Origin: Sipunculus nudus | Taxonomy: Eukaryota; Annelida; Sipuncula; Golfingiida; Sipunculidae | DNA length: 64,000 nt | NCBI GenBank assembly: GCA_026874595.1 | Contig: CM049321.1 | Span: 2,602,479-2,666,478 of the forward strand | Reading direction: 5' to 3' | Shown: piece by piece, positions 12,285 to 23,639 of the stretch | Position numbering within the stretch: position 1 is the first letter of the stretch | Layout of the letters: each line of letters starts with the position of its first letter | Position numbers and translations under genes: made by a program | The notes under the pieces: model-generated | Database searches by the model: none | The model's input: only the letters and a program-made list of their open reading frames with translations | What the model was told of the DNA's origin: nothing

Positions 12285-15200
12285 GTTTCCACAAGTGAAA
12301 ACCCGACAAGTCGACCTAACTGACTGGGAGAACACCCGGAATATTCTACGTGATATTGGACCATTTGATCTTCTTGTCAACAATGCTGCCATTGCTATTC
12401 CCTGCTCGTTTATGGAAACCACGCAGGCCGACTTCGACAGGTGAGAAGTTTAATCGTCATCTTAATTATATATTAGGAGGACGTAAAGGCTTCGAATTGA
12501 CATAATCTATTTCCTTTCCATGTGTGGTTCAGATTAAATTTCCTTCATCATACAGTTAAAATTCACATGCAGAGAGGTCATGTTTTAGTGTCTTGCTATT
12601 TAATAAAATAGGTCATATCATATATTTGAATGAGTAAAAATCTGTTAAACCGACTGTTATTTTTTTTTATTCATTGATTAATTCAAATTGAAATTCAAGA
12701 ACAGCAATAAAGGAGAAGGGATTGCACGTGACTAACTAATGTATATTTCATTTTTTATTAATTTCTGAGATAAATGATTTATTTCAGTATTATTCAATCT
12801 GACAGAGAACCATTTATGAGGATATTGATTTTGACACGGAGAATATCAGGTCAATTCTTTATCGAACGTTTTGACCAGGTCCCAATGTACGCTCATCAAT
12901 AATATATTTAATAATAATAATAATATATTTAATTTATATAGCGCTAATTCAACAAAATAGTTATCAAAAGCGCTTTACAAGACACAAAGCACAGTTTTTC
13001 TAAAACATAAAATGTAGATTCCTACTAAAACAAAGATTCCTAAAAGTTAAACCCTAATTCCTAAGAACTACCAAAAGCCAATATAAAAAGGTAAGTTTTA
13101 AGATTTCTTTTAAAAGAAGCTAAAGATGGTGAAGCTCTGATTGAGTGCGGAAGTTCATTCCACAACCTTGGTGCCACAGCTGAGAAAGCTCTCGAACGAC
13201 ACATCTCACTTCGTGCTTTAGGAATCACTAAAAGCCCTTGGTCAGATGACCTAAGCTGCCTGACTGGAACATAAAAAGTTAAGAGGTTCTTAATGTAAAT
13301 AGGCGATTGACCATTTATGGCTTTGTATACTAATAATAAAATTTTAAAATCAATGCTCGCACCGGGAGCCAATGGAGTTCTTTAAGTATAGGTGTAATGT
13401 GGTCGCACTTCTTGGCACCAGTTACAAGCCTAGCAGCTGCATTCTGCACTCTCTGAAGCCGGTCCAGTAACTTGTCTCATTGTTTTTTTTTATTCTGTAT
13501 ATAACTCATACAAAGACATATATATTTTCTAATTATAATTAATGTTTATTCACAGACTCCTGGCTACAAACCTAAAAACCGTCTTCAATGTGTCACAGGT
13601 AAAAATAATCTTCAAATTCAACTTTAACAGATCACTGTATAAAGGTGCGGCCATTTCATTTGAGAAAAGATAGAATACGTATATTTTAAATCGACAAACC
13701 TTATTGGTGTCTATTATAGCAGTAAACTCAATGTGACATTTTTCAGATCATAGCCAAGGGTATGATGGAACGAGGCGGAGGATCTATAGTCAACATATCG
13801 AGTATTGCCGGTGTCAGTGCGTTTAAAGAAAACTTTGGTTACGCAGTTGCTAAAAGTGGGGTGGATATGATGACAAAGTCCATGTCCTGCGAGCTCGGTC
13901 CCTATAAGGTAGGCTTCACTGCTCGGTCCTCATAATTTAGGTTTCCTTGCTCGGTCCTCAGAAGGTATAGGCTTCAATGCTCGGTCCTCATAAAGCAGAC
14001 TTCCCTGCTCTGTCCTCATAAGGAAGGCTTCACTGCTCGGTCCTCATAAGGTGTAGGCTTCCCTGCTCGGTCCTCGTAAGGTATAGGCTTCCCTGCTCTG
14101 TCCTCATAAGGGAGGCTTCACTGCTCGGTCCTCATAAGGTGTAGGCTTCCCTGCTCGGTCCTCATAAGGTATAGGCTTCCCTGCTCGGTCCGCATAAAGT
14201 AGGCTTCGCTGCTCGGTCCTAATAAGTTAAAGACTTCCCTGCTCGGTCCAAATAAAGTAGACTTCCCTGCTCTGTCCTCATAAGGTAGGCTTCCCTGCTC
14301 AGTCCTCATGAGGTAGGCTTCCTTGTTCGGTCCTCATAAGGTATGGGCTTCACTTCTCTGTCCTCATAAGGAAGGCTTGCCTGCGCGGTCCTCATGATGT
14401 AGGCTTCCCTGCTTGGTCTTCTCAAGGTAGGGTTTCCAGATCGGTCCTCATAAGGTAGGTTTCCCTGCTCGGTCATCAAAGGGTATAGACTTCCCTGCTC
14501 GATACTCGTAAGGTATAGGCTTCCCTGCTCGGTCCTCATAAGGTATAGGCTTCCCTTCTCTGTCCTCATAAGGAAGGCTTTCCTGATCGGTCCTCATACG
14601 GAAGGCTTCCCTTCTCGGTTCACATAAAAAAAGCTTTCCTGCTCGGTCCTCATAAGGTAGGCTTCCCTGCTTGGTCCTGATAAGGTATAGGCTTCCCTAA
14701 TACAACCACTGTTATTGCGTATACGTGGCACAGTCACAGAATATCAGTTTTCAGTTGTGGTAACCTGCATAAAACATCGTTCTTACTGTTCAATGTTTAG
14801 TATAAATAAGGACACTCTTACCCTACTATTGGTAGACAGCAGATCTTCTGCCTGTTAATCATTTGTGGCTTAACTCAGCTCAACCAGCAATAGATTAAAA
14901 AGAAACTTAGATAGAAAGTGATTTGAAAATTTGAATGATTTACCACATGTGACACCACATGTGATTTTTTTCTTAATTTTTGGTTCTTTGTGATAAAAAT
15001 GAGTCTATGTGTCGCTTCATAGGCACTAGGCACATATTCAAGGAAGTTACAAGATTTTCAATTTGATAGTCTTTCGTAAAAATATAACGCTAAAGACCAA
15101 TGCAGTATTCTATACAATGTCTAGCGCCATATCAACCCTGTGACATCACGACCAGATTACTGGCTGTCAGAGTGCATTTACATCTAGGTCTGAGGAACGC

Positions 15201-18200
15201 ATTATAAGGCCCCATGAGAATGCAAATATTTTTGTCATTTTTTACTACAACTCATGGCCTACAGGTACACTGTCAATTGACATAAACAAGACTAATTGTT
15301 TGCATTTTTAGTGTACTTTCTAACCCCACCAAACATGAGCGAGAAAAATTTCGTTTTAACTCAGCATAATGGTAAACTCGTTTGCATGTTTGTTGAATTT
15401 CTGACCGTATGAATACAGGCACGGCCCGCATGGGTAACTGGACGCAGCCAACCTGTACGCAATACAGGAAATGACTCGTTACCATAGAGACGGGTTTCAG
15501 TTTGGGTTGTGAGTTCGATGTATTCTCTTGTGTTAATTCATCATTCTTAGCATAATGTTAGGATTATGGGCTGTTTACCACAATACGAATCCAACAAAAG
15601 GATAGACCACTGCGATGCATTCCTCGATATTGCTTGTATAACGACTCAAGTAGGCCTACCAGTCTAATCACCGTTGCCTACTGAGTCAGGTTGTCACGGC
15701 TTTACAATGTCATGATAGTCTTATATGTAACACATTTTCTTTTCTCAGCGTCACCCTTTCAAAATTACTGAATCCCGCATTATACATTCTCTATGAAACT
15801 GTCATCATATGGTAATCCAATTAAAATTTTACCATAGCTTTCCAAACTGTTCTATATCAGCACACAATATCTACTTAATGCATTGTTGCTTTTTATTTCA
15901 CCAAGTATAGTTGCATGACGTCATTGATGGAAAATTGCTCTAACAGTTAATTAAAACCATTAACAGTTCATTTTTCGTTATTAACAAACTGTAGTTGGAA
16001 TTCCTCGATTACCTGAGTGACCATAAGCGATTGAGCTGTACAGTTAATTTGACTTAGCTTTGGGTTGGTATACCCTATTCCCTATATGTTACTGTAATTT
16101 GTGTTAAACATATAAAAGCTTTCTAATTGTTAAATAAGTTCATGAAATTTACTGAAAGAAAGCATTTGATTGTGACAGAACATGACAGCAGGGCACACTT
16201 GCGAATATATTCCAATTCATTAAAGCACTTTTACCATAAACTGACACTTGGTATATGATATTAGCTCATTACATATCTTCCAATTTTGAATATAATATAT
16301 TAAGCTCAGCTGACTGTCAGTCATGTTAAGCTTTAGCTATAACCATTTGTCAGTTATCCTAATGGTCGTCAGATCATCCGTTCATTGACAAATTAAATAA
16401 GTTTTTTACGTTTTCTTTAGCCCTTAGAAATTAGAGTCAATGAAAAAAATGATTTCTAATTGGTCGTTGTCATCATAAATAATTTAATAAAAATGGGATC
16501 AGCGAGTTCCCCAGAATTGTTGCAGATACAGTTCACAGAGTAAATTCTAAAATTATAGATAGTAAAATGAGTGTTGATTTATACTTCAAATCAGATAACG
16601 CAGCAGTGACTTTGTGGATTGTACTAAAGTTACTTGATAATATTGTGATAACTCTCACTTTATCCTTATACATTGTCACGTGCGACTGTTTTTAGGCCGA
16701 TCATATCAGGCGTGCCACGGTTTGAACCCAGCATGTAAATTGGTTTGATTTAATTTATGGGCCTTATTTGCTTAGTAAATGTTGGGGGCAGTCCACAGAA
16801 GCGTGACCAGAATCTAATCCCCATCCCCAGAACAAGGAAACCGCTCTCATTATTCGTTATTAACGCTGATATTGGAATTCCTAAATTACCTGAGTGACAA
16901 TAAGCGATTCAGCTCTACAGTTAATTTGACTAAGCTTTGGGTTGGTATACCATATTCCCTATATGTTACTGTAATTTGTGTTAAACATATAAAAGCTTTC
17001 TAATTGTTTAATATGTCTGTGAAATTTAACTTGAAGAAAGTCTTTGATTGTGGCATAACATGATAGAAGGCAACACTTGCGAATATATTCCAGATGTATT
17101 AAAGCAATTTTACAAAAGTGACATTTGATATATGTTATTGGCCCATAAAATATTCTTGAAATCGGAAATAAGATCGCTGTCAGCTTGCTTCCCGAAGTTT
17201 CAACGGTGTTTGACGTTTTCTTTAGCCCTTAGAAATTATAGTCAATAAAAGAAAATGGAATCCGCTAGTTTGTCAGAATTGTTGCAGACACAGTTCACAG
17301 AGTAAATTCTAAAATTATATATAGTAAAATGAGCGTTGATTTTACTACATATCAGATAACACAGTAGTGACTAGGTGGATAGTACTAAAATTATTTGAAT
17401 ACTATGGCGATAACTCTCACTTTATCTTTATACATTGTCACGCGCGACTTTCTTGAGGGATCACATCAGACATGCCGCAGCTTGAACCAAGCAAGTAAAT
17501 TGGTTTGATTTAATCCATTGGCTTGTTGTGCAGAAAATGTGAGAGGGCAATTCACAGAAGCATGACCAGAATCCAACCCCGATCCCCAGAACAACGACCC
17601 CGCTCTCAAAATCTACCCTCCCCCCCCCCCCCCGGCTGGACCAACAGTACAGTAGCTCCCTCTAGAATATCATAGTTTTGTTCACTTCCTCTACATAACA
17701 CATGGAACATATTATTTGATTTAAATCACCCATATTTACAAACATTAAACAAGATACAACTGTCTCAATTTGGTGTAGGACGTAGGACTTCGGAGCCTCA
17801 ACGGCATAATGGTGAAATCTCGTTTTAGAATTTCAGAGATTCGCTCTTATGTCTTAACGATAGGTTATGACTTCCAAATAATTGTTAACCCCGTGTATAT
17901 AAAACCTGAAATCCAGAAGGCTTAGTAAAATCATATCATTTTTTTTTTCATATAGATAACTTTATCCTCATTCAAAAGAGAGTGCCACCAACAGGCCCCG
18001 GACCTTCCTTTTAAAACAAGATTGGTTAACATTTATAATGATTCAGCGAGGCAATAGGGCATATCGTATACTATTGCTGACACATTAAAAAAAAAAAACT
18101 AACTCAAATAACTATTTTTCAGTTATCATGTTACAGATTTTGCAGGTGGTACCATTTAAGTTTTATGTTTACCATGAAGAGTTTAATCACTTGACCAAGT

Positions 18201-21200
18201 CAAGTAGGCAACTTACATTTTTATGCATGTAACACTTACATTTGAGAGTCCCCACTATAACAGAAAAGACGTCAGCTTCTAACCATTGGATTTTGGATTG
18301 TCCTGGTATTTGGTATGTTTTTTGAAAAGAGATTTTTGTTTTCAATTAAACCAGAGAAGTGGCAATACCTGCATTTTAATTTCATTATTATTTTTTTTTC
18401 TATGAACTTAAGAATAAAAATTGGTTATTATCTGAACGATGACTCATTGGCTGTGCTAAAGTATATGTCCGTTAATCATATATAGAAGGTTTTATAAGCT
18501 TAGTTGACTGAAAGTCGCGTGAGTGATGGAGATGCCCTTTATGAAATGGGCACAAATTGTGACCGAAACATGCCATTAAAAGCAAAATTTTATCCTTGCA
18601 ATACCATCAAAAGAGTTTAATGAACATGACATTCTTACCCTGGAATCATAAGGGGAGACATGTATCAGATCTTGTTCGTGTGCCAAAAAAAAAAAAAGCA
18701 TCTTTCTGGTATCAAGTTTTGTTGGACCCCATTGACTATGGGCCACTCTTTATGAATCTAGTTTTATTGGTAAATATTTTTAAATCATTTCTTAATCGAA
18801 GTATATCTTAATCAAAGTTGTTTCCAGAAAACACATGGTCAGATCACAAAATATTATTTGCAACAATGTCTTCAATCTTATCAACCAACCATGACACATA
18901 TTACATCTTCCTCACAGACTTTATCTCCATTTGATAATATTTAGATTTTTATCCTCAATGTCAACTTCAGGTGAGCAGAGTGACCTCTGGGTCCCTTGTT
19001 CATTGATAGTATAATGCAGCTTCGTACTTTTTTACCGCTAATTGCTCTTTATATAATTACAATGAATATAATGATTGATATATAAATATGTTTTAATACA
19101 AGTAAACTAAGACATATAAATATAATCATATTATTAATTTTATCTTACCATTACATAAATATATAAAAAAAATAAATATTACATATCATATATTATTACA
19201 AGTATTGCTTTTAGTCAAGGGTGTCCTACTAGTTTACAGTATAAGGGATCGGACTAGTTGATTGGGTTTTGGTGGGCTTTTGTTCCTACAGTATAGATCA
19301 GATCCCGAAGAGGTGTCGGGACGGATTGAATCCCAAAGTGATTGGTCTGAACCAATCACCGACTTGTCTAGATACGGCTCTGGGGCACGAGAATTAGGGA
19401 TTAACAAAACCAAACTTACAGCAAAGTTCAGTAATTTGGTTGTAGACCAGTGTATGGTGTTGTCCCGAACATGACTTAGACGGACTCCGACCCTGTCATG
19501 CACGCAACATAAGAAAAATCATAATTTCTTATAACGCAGTATTTATGATAATTACCTAAAACAGAAGACATGTCTAGCGTTTTATCTTGTCACTTGATGC
19601 CAACCCCCGTATATTGGTCCTCCGTTCACGTATAGGCCTAAAATGATGGAGAATTCAAGGGAAGTTTTAAAGCGGACCCTCAGACAGTGTGTGTCATCAT
19701 ATTCAATAAATCCATATTTCACCTATTGTGTGTATTATGTGCTCAAAATTCCCGGTCATTTCGTTTTTATAGATTTTGCGGATGCCTGCAGATAAATGAT
19801 TGGTTCCCTCGCCCCCGACGTTGTAAGTATGTAACGTGTGCAAGGAATGTCAACTCGTGACCACGACAATGTATGCTCTAGACCTGTCGGTGTAGTTTAG
19901 AGACAGAAGAGAGTAAACGGTGTCCATCGGGTTGGTGAATATGTATATGAGCTTGTAGAGAATTTATAGGCTAAACTTGGTGGCAACGGAACTGGAATCT
20001 TTTCGTGGCATCTACAGTGTCACTGACTGGACTTTCCCAGTCTTGGAATAATCGGGAAGATACCAGGAAGATCTACTTTTCGAGTCGGGCCTACCGGGAC
20101 ACTCCGAAGAACGTTGGTAGATCAGACATCTTTTGGACAAGAGAAGACTGCTTGCACGACAGATTCATCCAGTCGTAACAGAATGAACGATGACGTTCCA
20201 GTGTGACTAAATTAATGCCTAGATCATCCTGGCTGATTCAGGATGACCCAATGAGATACCGTCGGATCCACTGTTTTATGTTGTCACGAATTGACATTCC
20301 TTACACATGTTATATTCATAGTCGAAATCCGTCTTAGTCATGGTACAGGACAATATTTAAGGCAGACGCTCCTTTATCGCAGAGGAACCAGACCAGCACA
20401 CCTCGCAAGGCATCTTGCATAAAGTTGTCAGATGACGGCGGAAATAGTTGCACTGAGAAAAGTAAGGATAGTTGTAAACATCACAGGATCATATTCATGA
20501 CCATTCTCCTTTGACCTGATAATAATTATTTTATCAATATGTTATTGACAATTCTGTTTTGACTTTATTATTATCACCTCATTAATATGTTAGTGACCTA
20601 GCCCTAGACCTGGGTCTCACATGGGGCTCTGGGAATAAGACGAAGGTTAAGGCCGCATATGCAGCTATTGTGACCATTCTGTTAAGACCGGGTTATTATT
20701 TTCTCATTTTTTTATAAACAGATCAGAGTCAACTCCGTCCAGCCCACGTTGGTTATGACAGACATGTTCAGGAAATACATACAGAATCCAAGTGGAGTAA
20801 CCCAGGCCGAAAAGATTAAACATAGGACTCCACTTGGACGGTTTGCTGGTTTGTGGACTTTTTAAAGGATTAGACATAAATCCTTTCGTTCATTTCAGAA
20901 AGGCACTAAAGACATAATTGTAAAAACGGAGATTTTTAAAAGTGGTTGGCTTAATATTCGTGAGGTTTTCACATTCGCGGTATTCGCGATACGCAAATAA
21001 TCGCAAAAATAAAATCTTCGTCCGTATCATGACATTATAAATTATATCTGATCCAAAATATCTGTGTGAAATATAGAATAGAATTTCTCGACAATCGATA
21101 TACGCTTGATTTCTAATTATTTAATATTTTACGCGCACATTTAATAATTCAGATAATAATGTTCGGGTATATTCACTCTGTATGGGTTAACATATGACGA

Positions 21201-21638
21201 GATCGCGAAAATGGAACCCTCACGAAACCCTGAAAAGTGAAATCTCCGCGACAGTTTTGACAACTATAGAATACCTTTCCGCTTTACCAGCGCCACCTGT
21301 CCGCTGCAACTAACACTGAGTGCTCGGGTCCGTTATATTTAATGTAAAGAAATGTAAAGATGAAACTATTTGATTCAGTGGATTTCTATTTAACAATTCA
21401 TCTGACAAAATGCCAAATACTGGCTAAATGAACTGCTGTCGTGTCATGAATGTTAAAAGGTTGTCCTTAGATCAAATAATTAGCAAACGGAAAGGGTTGG
21501 ATTATAAATAAAATCTGTATTTTCTCTTCACCAGAGATCGAGGAGGTCGTGCATCCCGTGTTGTATCTGCTGAGCGATAAATCTGGAATGATCACGGGAA
21601 CACAGGCACCGGTTGACGGGGGATATCTGGCGACATAG
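11511..21638 (+). CDS. DCXR: L-xylulose reductase (dicarbonyl/L-xylulose reductase), 7 exons
   Basis: Short-chain dehydrogenase/reductase expected to reduce L-xylulose to xylitol with NADPH in the uronate (glucuronate-xylulose) pathway, and alpha-dicarbonyls; known members are tetramers. Seven exons join without a frame break to give 246 residues, against 244 in vertebrate DCXR. Visible motifs: TGAGKGIGR at 13-21 (dinucleotide-binding glycine loop); R39 in the SRTQADLDSL stretch, which fits NADPH preference; VDL at 59-61; NNAA at 82-85; and the tetrad N107, S135, Y148, K152, with YAVAK at 148-152. After exon 5 come ELGPYK and IRVNSVQPTLVMT, matching the family. The start ATG has G at -3 and +4. 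All introns are GT-AG. Intron 5 (6.8 kb) is full of repeats. No disabling change is seen, so the gene is probably functional. A carbonyl-reductase-like paralogue is the alternative; the SRTQADLDSL and exact tetrad spacing favour DCXR. Confidence 0.95.
11824..11921 (+). CDS. DCXR: DCXR exon 2
   Basis: Follows a TTTTTTAG acceptor. It finishes the cofactor loop (GIGR) and carries R39 in SRTQADLDSL, then ends in phase 0 at a GTTTGC donor. Confidence 0.95.
12236..12281 (+). repeat. (TC)n microsatellite forming the exon 3 polypyrimidine tract
   Basis: About 46 bases of TC repeat with one TTTC break lie directly against the CTGAAG acceptor of DCXR exon 3, so the microsatellite is also the splice-site pyrimidine tract. 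Confidence 0.9.
12286..12440 (+). CDS. DCXR: DCXR exon 3
   Basis: Starts after CTGAAG at the end of a (TC)n microsatellite. It holds the VDLTDW acidic turn and LLVNNAA (79-85), which stabilises the central sheet. It ends two bases into R102 at a GTGAGA donor. Confidence 0.95.
12895..13490 (-). pseudogene. 5'-truncated LINE (CR1/L2-like) 3' end in DCXR intron 3
   Basis: Reading the minus strand from 13490 downward gives a LLDRLQRVQNAAARLVTGAK segment and HITPILKELHWLPV, then, after a one-base frameshift near 13365, FKILLLVYKAINGQSPIYI, LRSSDQGLLVIPKARSEMCR and APRLWNELPHSIR..SLASFK. These are the C-terminal landmarks of CR1/L2-type RT proteins. The 3' UTR holds GCGCTATATAAATT and the element ends in an (ATT)n tail at about 12900-12930, as usual for the group. 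It is antisense to DCXR and dead on arrival. Confidence 0.8.
13556..13598 (+). CDS. DCXR: DCXR exon 4
   Basis: A 43-base exon completing R102 and coding LLATNLKTVFNVSQ. N107 is the first residue of the SDR catalytic tetrad. Flanked by a TTCACAG acceptor and GTAAAA donor. Confidence 0.93.
13747..13908 (+). CDS. DCXR: DCXR exon 5 (active site)
   Basis: 162 bases, 54 codons in phase 0. It carries S135 in IVNISSIAG and the YAVAK motif (Y148, K152). The last codons, ELGPYK, are followed by AAG|GTAGGC, and this exon-intron junction is the first unit of the intron 5 minisatellite. Confidence 0.95.
13893..14699 (+). repeat. 28-copy minisatellite seeded by the DCXR exon 5 splice donor
   Basis: Units of 28-30 bp have consensus GCTCGGTCCTCATAAG|GTAT plus AGGCTTCCCT. 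The first unit is not intronic alone: its left half is the last 16 bases of exon 5 (GCTCGGTCCCTATAAG) and its right half the start of intron 5 (GTAGGCTTCACT). I count about 28 units by eye, many keeping AAG|GTA or AAG|GTR and so resembling 5' splice sites. Minus-strand MRTEQGSL-type frames over it are artefacts of the repeat. Confidence 0.92.
14700..15973. other. DCXR intron 5, no further element seen
   Basis: Intron sequence with no recognised gene or repeat family. A short frame at 15273-15485 (minus) shows no motif. Confidence 0.5.
15974..17610. repeat. Tandem duplication, ~877-bp unit, in DCXR intron 5
   Basis: The block beginning TTCGTTATTAAC at 15974 recurs at 16853. Both copies share CCTATATGTTACTGTAATTT, AACATATAAAAGCTTTCTAA and TTGTTGCAGAYACAGTTCAC at a constant offset of about 877-879 bases, then diverge near the C16 run at about 17618. 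Confidence 0.85.
17611..18814. other. DCXR intron 5, no gene seen
   Basis: AT-rich intron DNA with a poly-C run at its start, an A12 run at about 18087 and an A13 run at about 18685. Nothing else was recognised. Confidence 0.5.
18815..19005. repeat. Dispersed repeat, copy B (in DCXR intron 5)
   Basis: Same orientation and sequence family as 7630-7840: AACACATGGTCAGATCACAA, TCAACCAACCATG, CAGACTTTATCTCC and CAGTGACCTCTGGGTCCCTT. Confidence 0.7.
19832..20312. mobile_element. MITE with ~28-bp terminal inverted repeats in DCXR intron 5
   Basis: The left end (19832-19861) starts TAACGTGTGCAAGGAATGTC. The right end (20283-20312) is its reverse complement with three or four changes. A TA lies at each outer edge, consistent with a TA target-site duplication as in Tc1/mariner-type elements. 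The 481-bp body has no coding frame, so it is non-autonomous. It ends about 410 bases before DCXR exon 6. Confidence 0.7.
20722..20848 (+). CDS. DCXR: DCXR exon 6
   Basis: Starts IRVNSVQPTLVMTDMF after a TTTATAAACAG acceptor. It covers the substrate-binding loop after the conserved Pro of the family and ends one base into a codon after TPLGRFA, at GTTTGT. Confidence 0.94.
21535..21638 (+). CDS. DCXR: DCXR exon 7 (C-terminus and stop)
   Basis: Acceptor TTCACCAG. Codes EIEEVVHPVLYLLSDKSGMI then TGTQAPVDGGYLAT and TAG. The LLSDxSGMxTG..PVDGG pattern is the standard SDR C-terminus and confirms the end of the gene. Confidence 0.95.
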
Positions 21639-22060
21639 CACCCAGAGATGAGATTTCTGATGATGTAATACAGAAGAAATAGAAAATGAAGGATTACGCA
21701 CATAGCCATTGGTAGATGAACCATGCATATTCCAAACTAATAATATTCTGTATCGCCAACATCACCCCTTTTTTTTAATGTCACATCTGAAAGATTTTCA
21801 GTTATCCTCTATGTAACACATGTATATAATGTTCATTAGAGCTGGGTATCGGTCTGCCCGCTCTGATACAATACGTATATTGCGATACAATCAATGCAAT
21901 ACGCAATACCTAATGACGATACGCTCAATTTGTCTTTCCATTTTGCTTCTGAATAAAAGCTCTCAGGCTAAAATGTCCCTGACTTTTTTAATATGCAAAG
22001 TGTCTATAATGTTCTGTACTTATGCTGGGTATCAAATAAATAAAAAAGAAAAGAAAAGAC
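21639..22060 (+). promoter_or_regulatory. DCXR 3' UTR and candidate poly(A) signals
   Basis: Downstream of the TAG the first clear AATAAA is in CTGAATAAAAGC at about 21950; another cluster (AAATAAATAAAAAAG) is at about 22033. Which is used cannot be told. Confidence 0.4.
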
Positions 22061-23007
22061 AATGAAAAACAACTGATTACAAAATCTTTATTTTTATATA
22101 CCAATTCGTATCGATATATCGGTGTATCGATACAATCTTCATGTTCGTTAGTAATACCTCCGATACATGGTTATATGACATATATATAAACTTATGGTGT
22201 CATTAATTCAACATGATAATGGATTAAAATCATGTATTGTAATAATTATATAATAATATATACACCATAAAATGCACTTTTTTCTGTGGAATATATTGCA
22301 ATAGGAAAATGTAGGCAATATAATACTTAGCAAAGAGATGTGTGCGGCATATATTATATAAAGAGATGTATGATCAGCCACGCTGGTTGATTGTATATAC
22401 AAATGCCGTACGTACACCATAGAAGGCCGTTTTCCTGCTGACATTCCTACATATTCTGTGGATAAAATTATGAATAGTTTGACCATATTCACCTGCTAAA
22501 ATTGACACATTGTTAATTCTATTTCATGATTTCCTTTGTTTATAAGACAGATGTGGTGTTCCATGTTCCTCTCCAGATGCACTGATTTTCACTGTGATGC
22601 TTCCTTGATACTATTGAATTGCAATTTGTCTGAACCTGAAGGTGTTTATTGGTTTTGAAATAATGAAAACCATTCCTTGAGCCATTTTTAATCATAATTA
22701 AGCCTTAATATAAAATGGGTCACCGTGCATCCCCTCTGGGATTTCATGACATGGGTATTTTTAGATTCCCGAGTATGTTCAATTAATAAATTAACACGTA
22801 AACACTGAGTATTTTTGGATACACAATCCTTTAAAGCCATTTAAAGAGTACCGCGTCTAACGCACGCACCCGCGGACAGTTAGCCATGATAATGGGGTAG
22901 GGGTATGTAAATGTTTATAGCTCGCTTAATATCTGACATATTCACTTGAAATAAATTGCATTGTGTCTGCAAATACTTAGGAAATTCTCTGATGAAATAA
23001 TTTGATG

Positions 23008-23009
<2 letters not shown>

Positions 23010-23042
<33 letters not shown>
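23010..23042. repeat. (TA)n microsatellite
   Basis: Pure TA repeat between the full and partial left-arm copies of the inverted repeat. Confidence 0.9.
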
Positions 23043-23045
<3 letters not shown>

Positions 23046-23639
23046 TGATAATCAATGAATTACGATATTAATAAAATATCATGAAAGAATATTCTATTTT
23101 AAAAGCTTTTTCTTTATTTTGTTCAAACAATAGTTTTCTTCGAGATGATGATGAAATTTCTAAAATTCTAGTGCATAAAAAACATTAGTTCTTGTCACTT
23201 GTACACCTACTTTGGATCAAATTATTAATATTTTGCCATATACACCTGCAGTGAATGACCCATTGTCCATTCTACATACCATTCTAAATATATATCTTTT
23301 ATATAAGATGAATGTGGTGTCCCATGTTCCAGTCGAGATATAATTAATTTTTCCTTAATGTGTGTATTGGCTTTAATAATAATAAGAGCCCTCTCTGGAA
23401 CAATAAATAAACATATTGATAATCACAAATAATAATTATATGAAGTTTCTAATAGATAGAAAATCAGTTTTTATACTGATCCATCTGAATATTGTGATGA
23501 ATTTGTCCACAAAATGGAAGACCAAATATTGACAATTTAATTTACTGTGAATTAAGCTTAGTGCATTAGACCCGTATACAGTACATGTTGCGTCTTGTAC
23601 CACAATATCAACACAAGGTTTCAAGTAATGTCAAAAGGA

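Noticed and set aside
14118-14569. Minus-strand frames with MRTEQGSL repeats
   Set aside because: They are translations of the DCXR intron 5 minisatellite; frame changes with 28- and 30-bp units and there is no independent coding signal.
19234-19503. 89-codon minus-strand frame and its plus-strand partner
   Set aside because: Both strands are open over the same stretch, which includes the palindrome GATTGGTCTGAACCAATC; no motif and it lies within DCXR intron 5.
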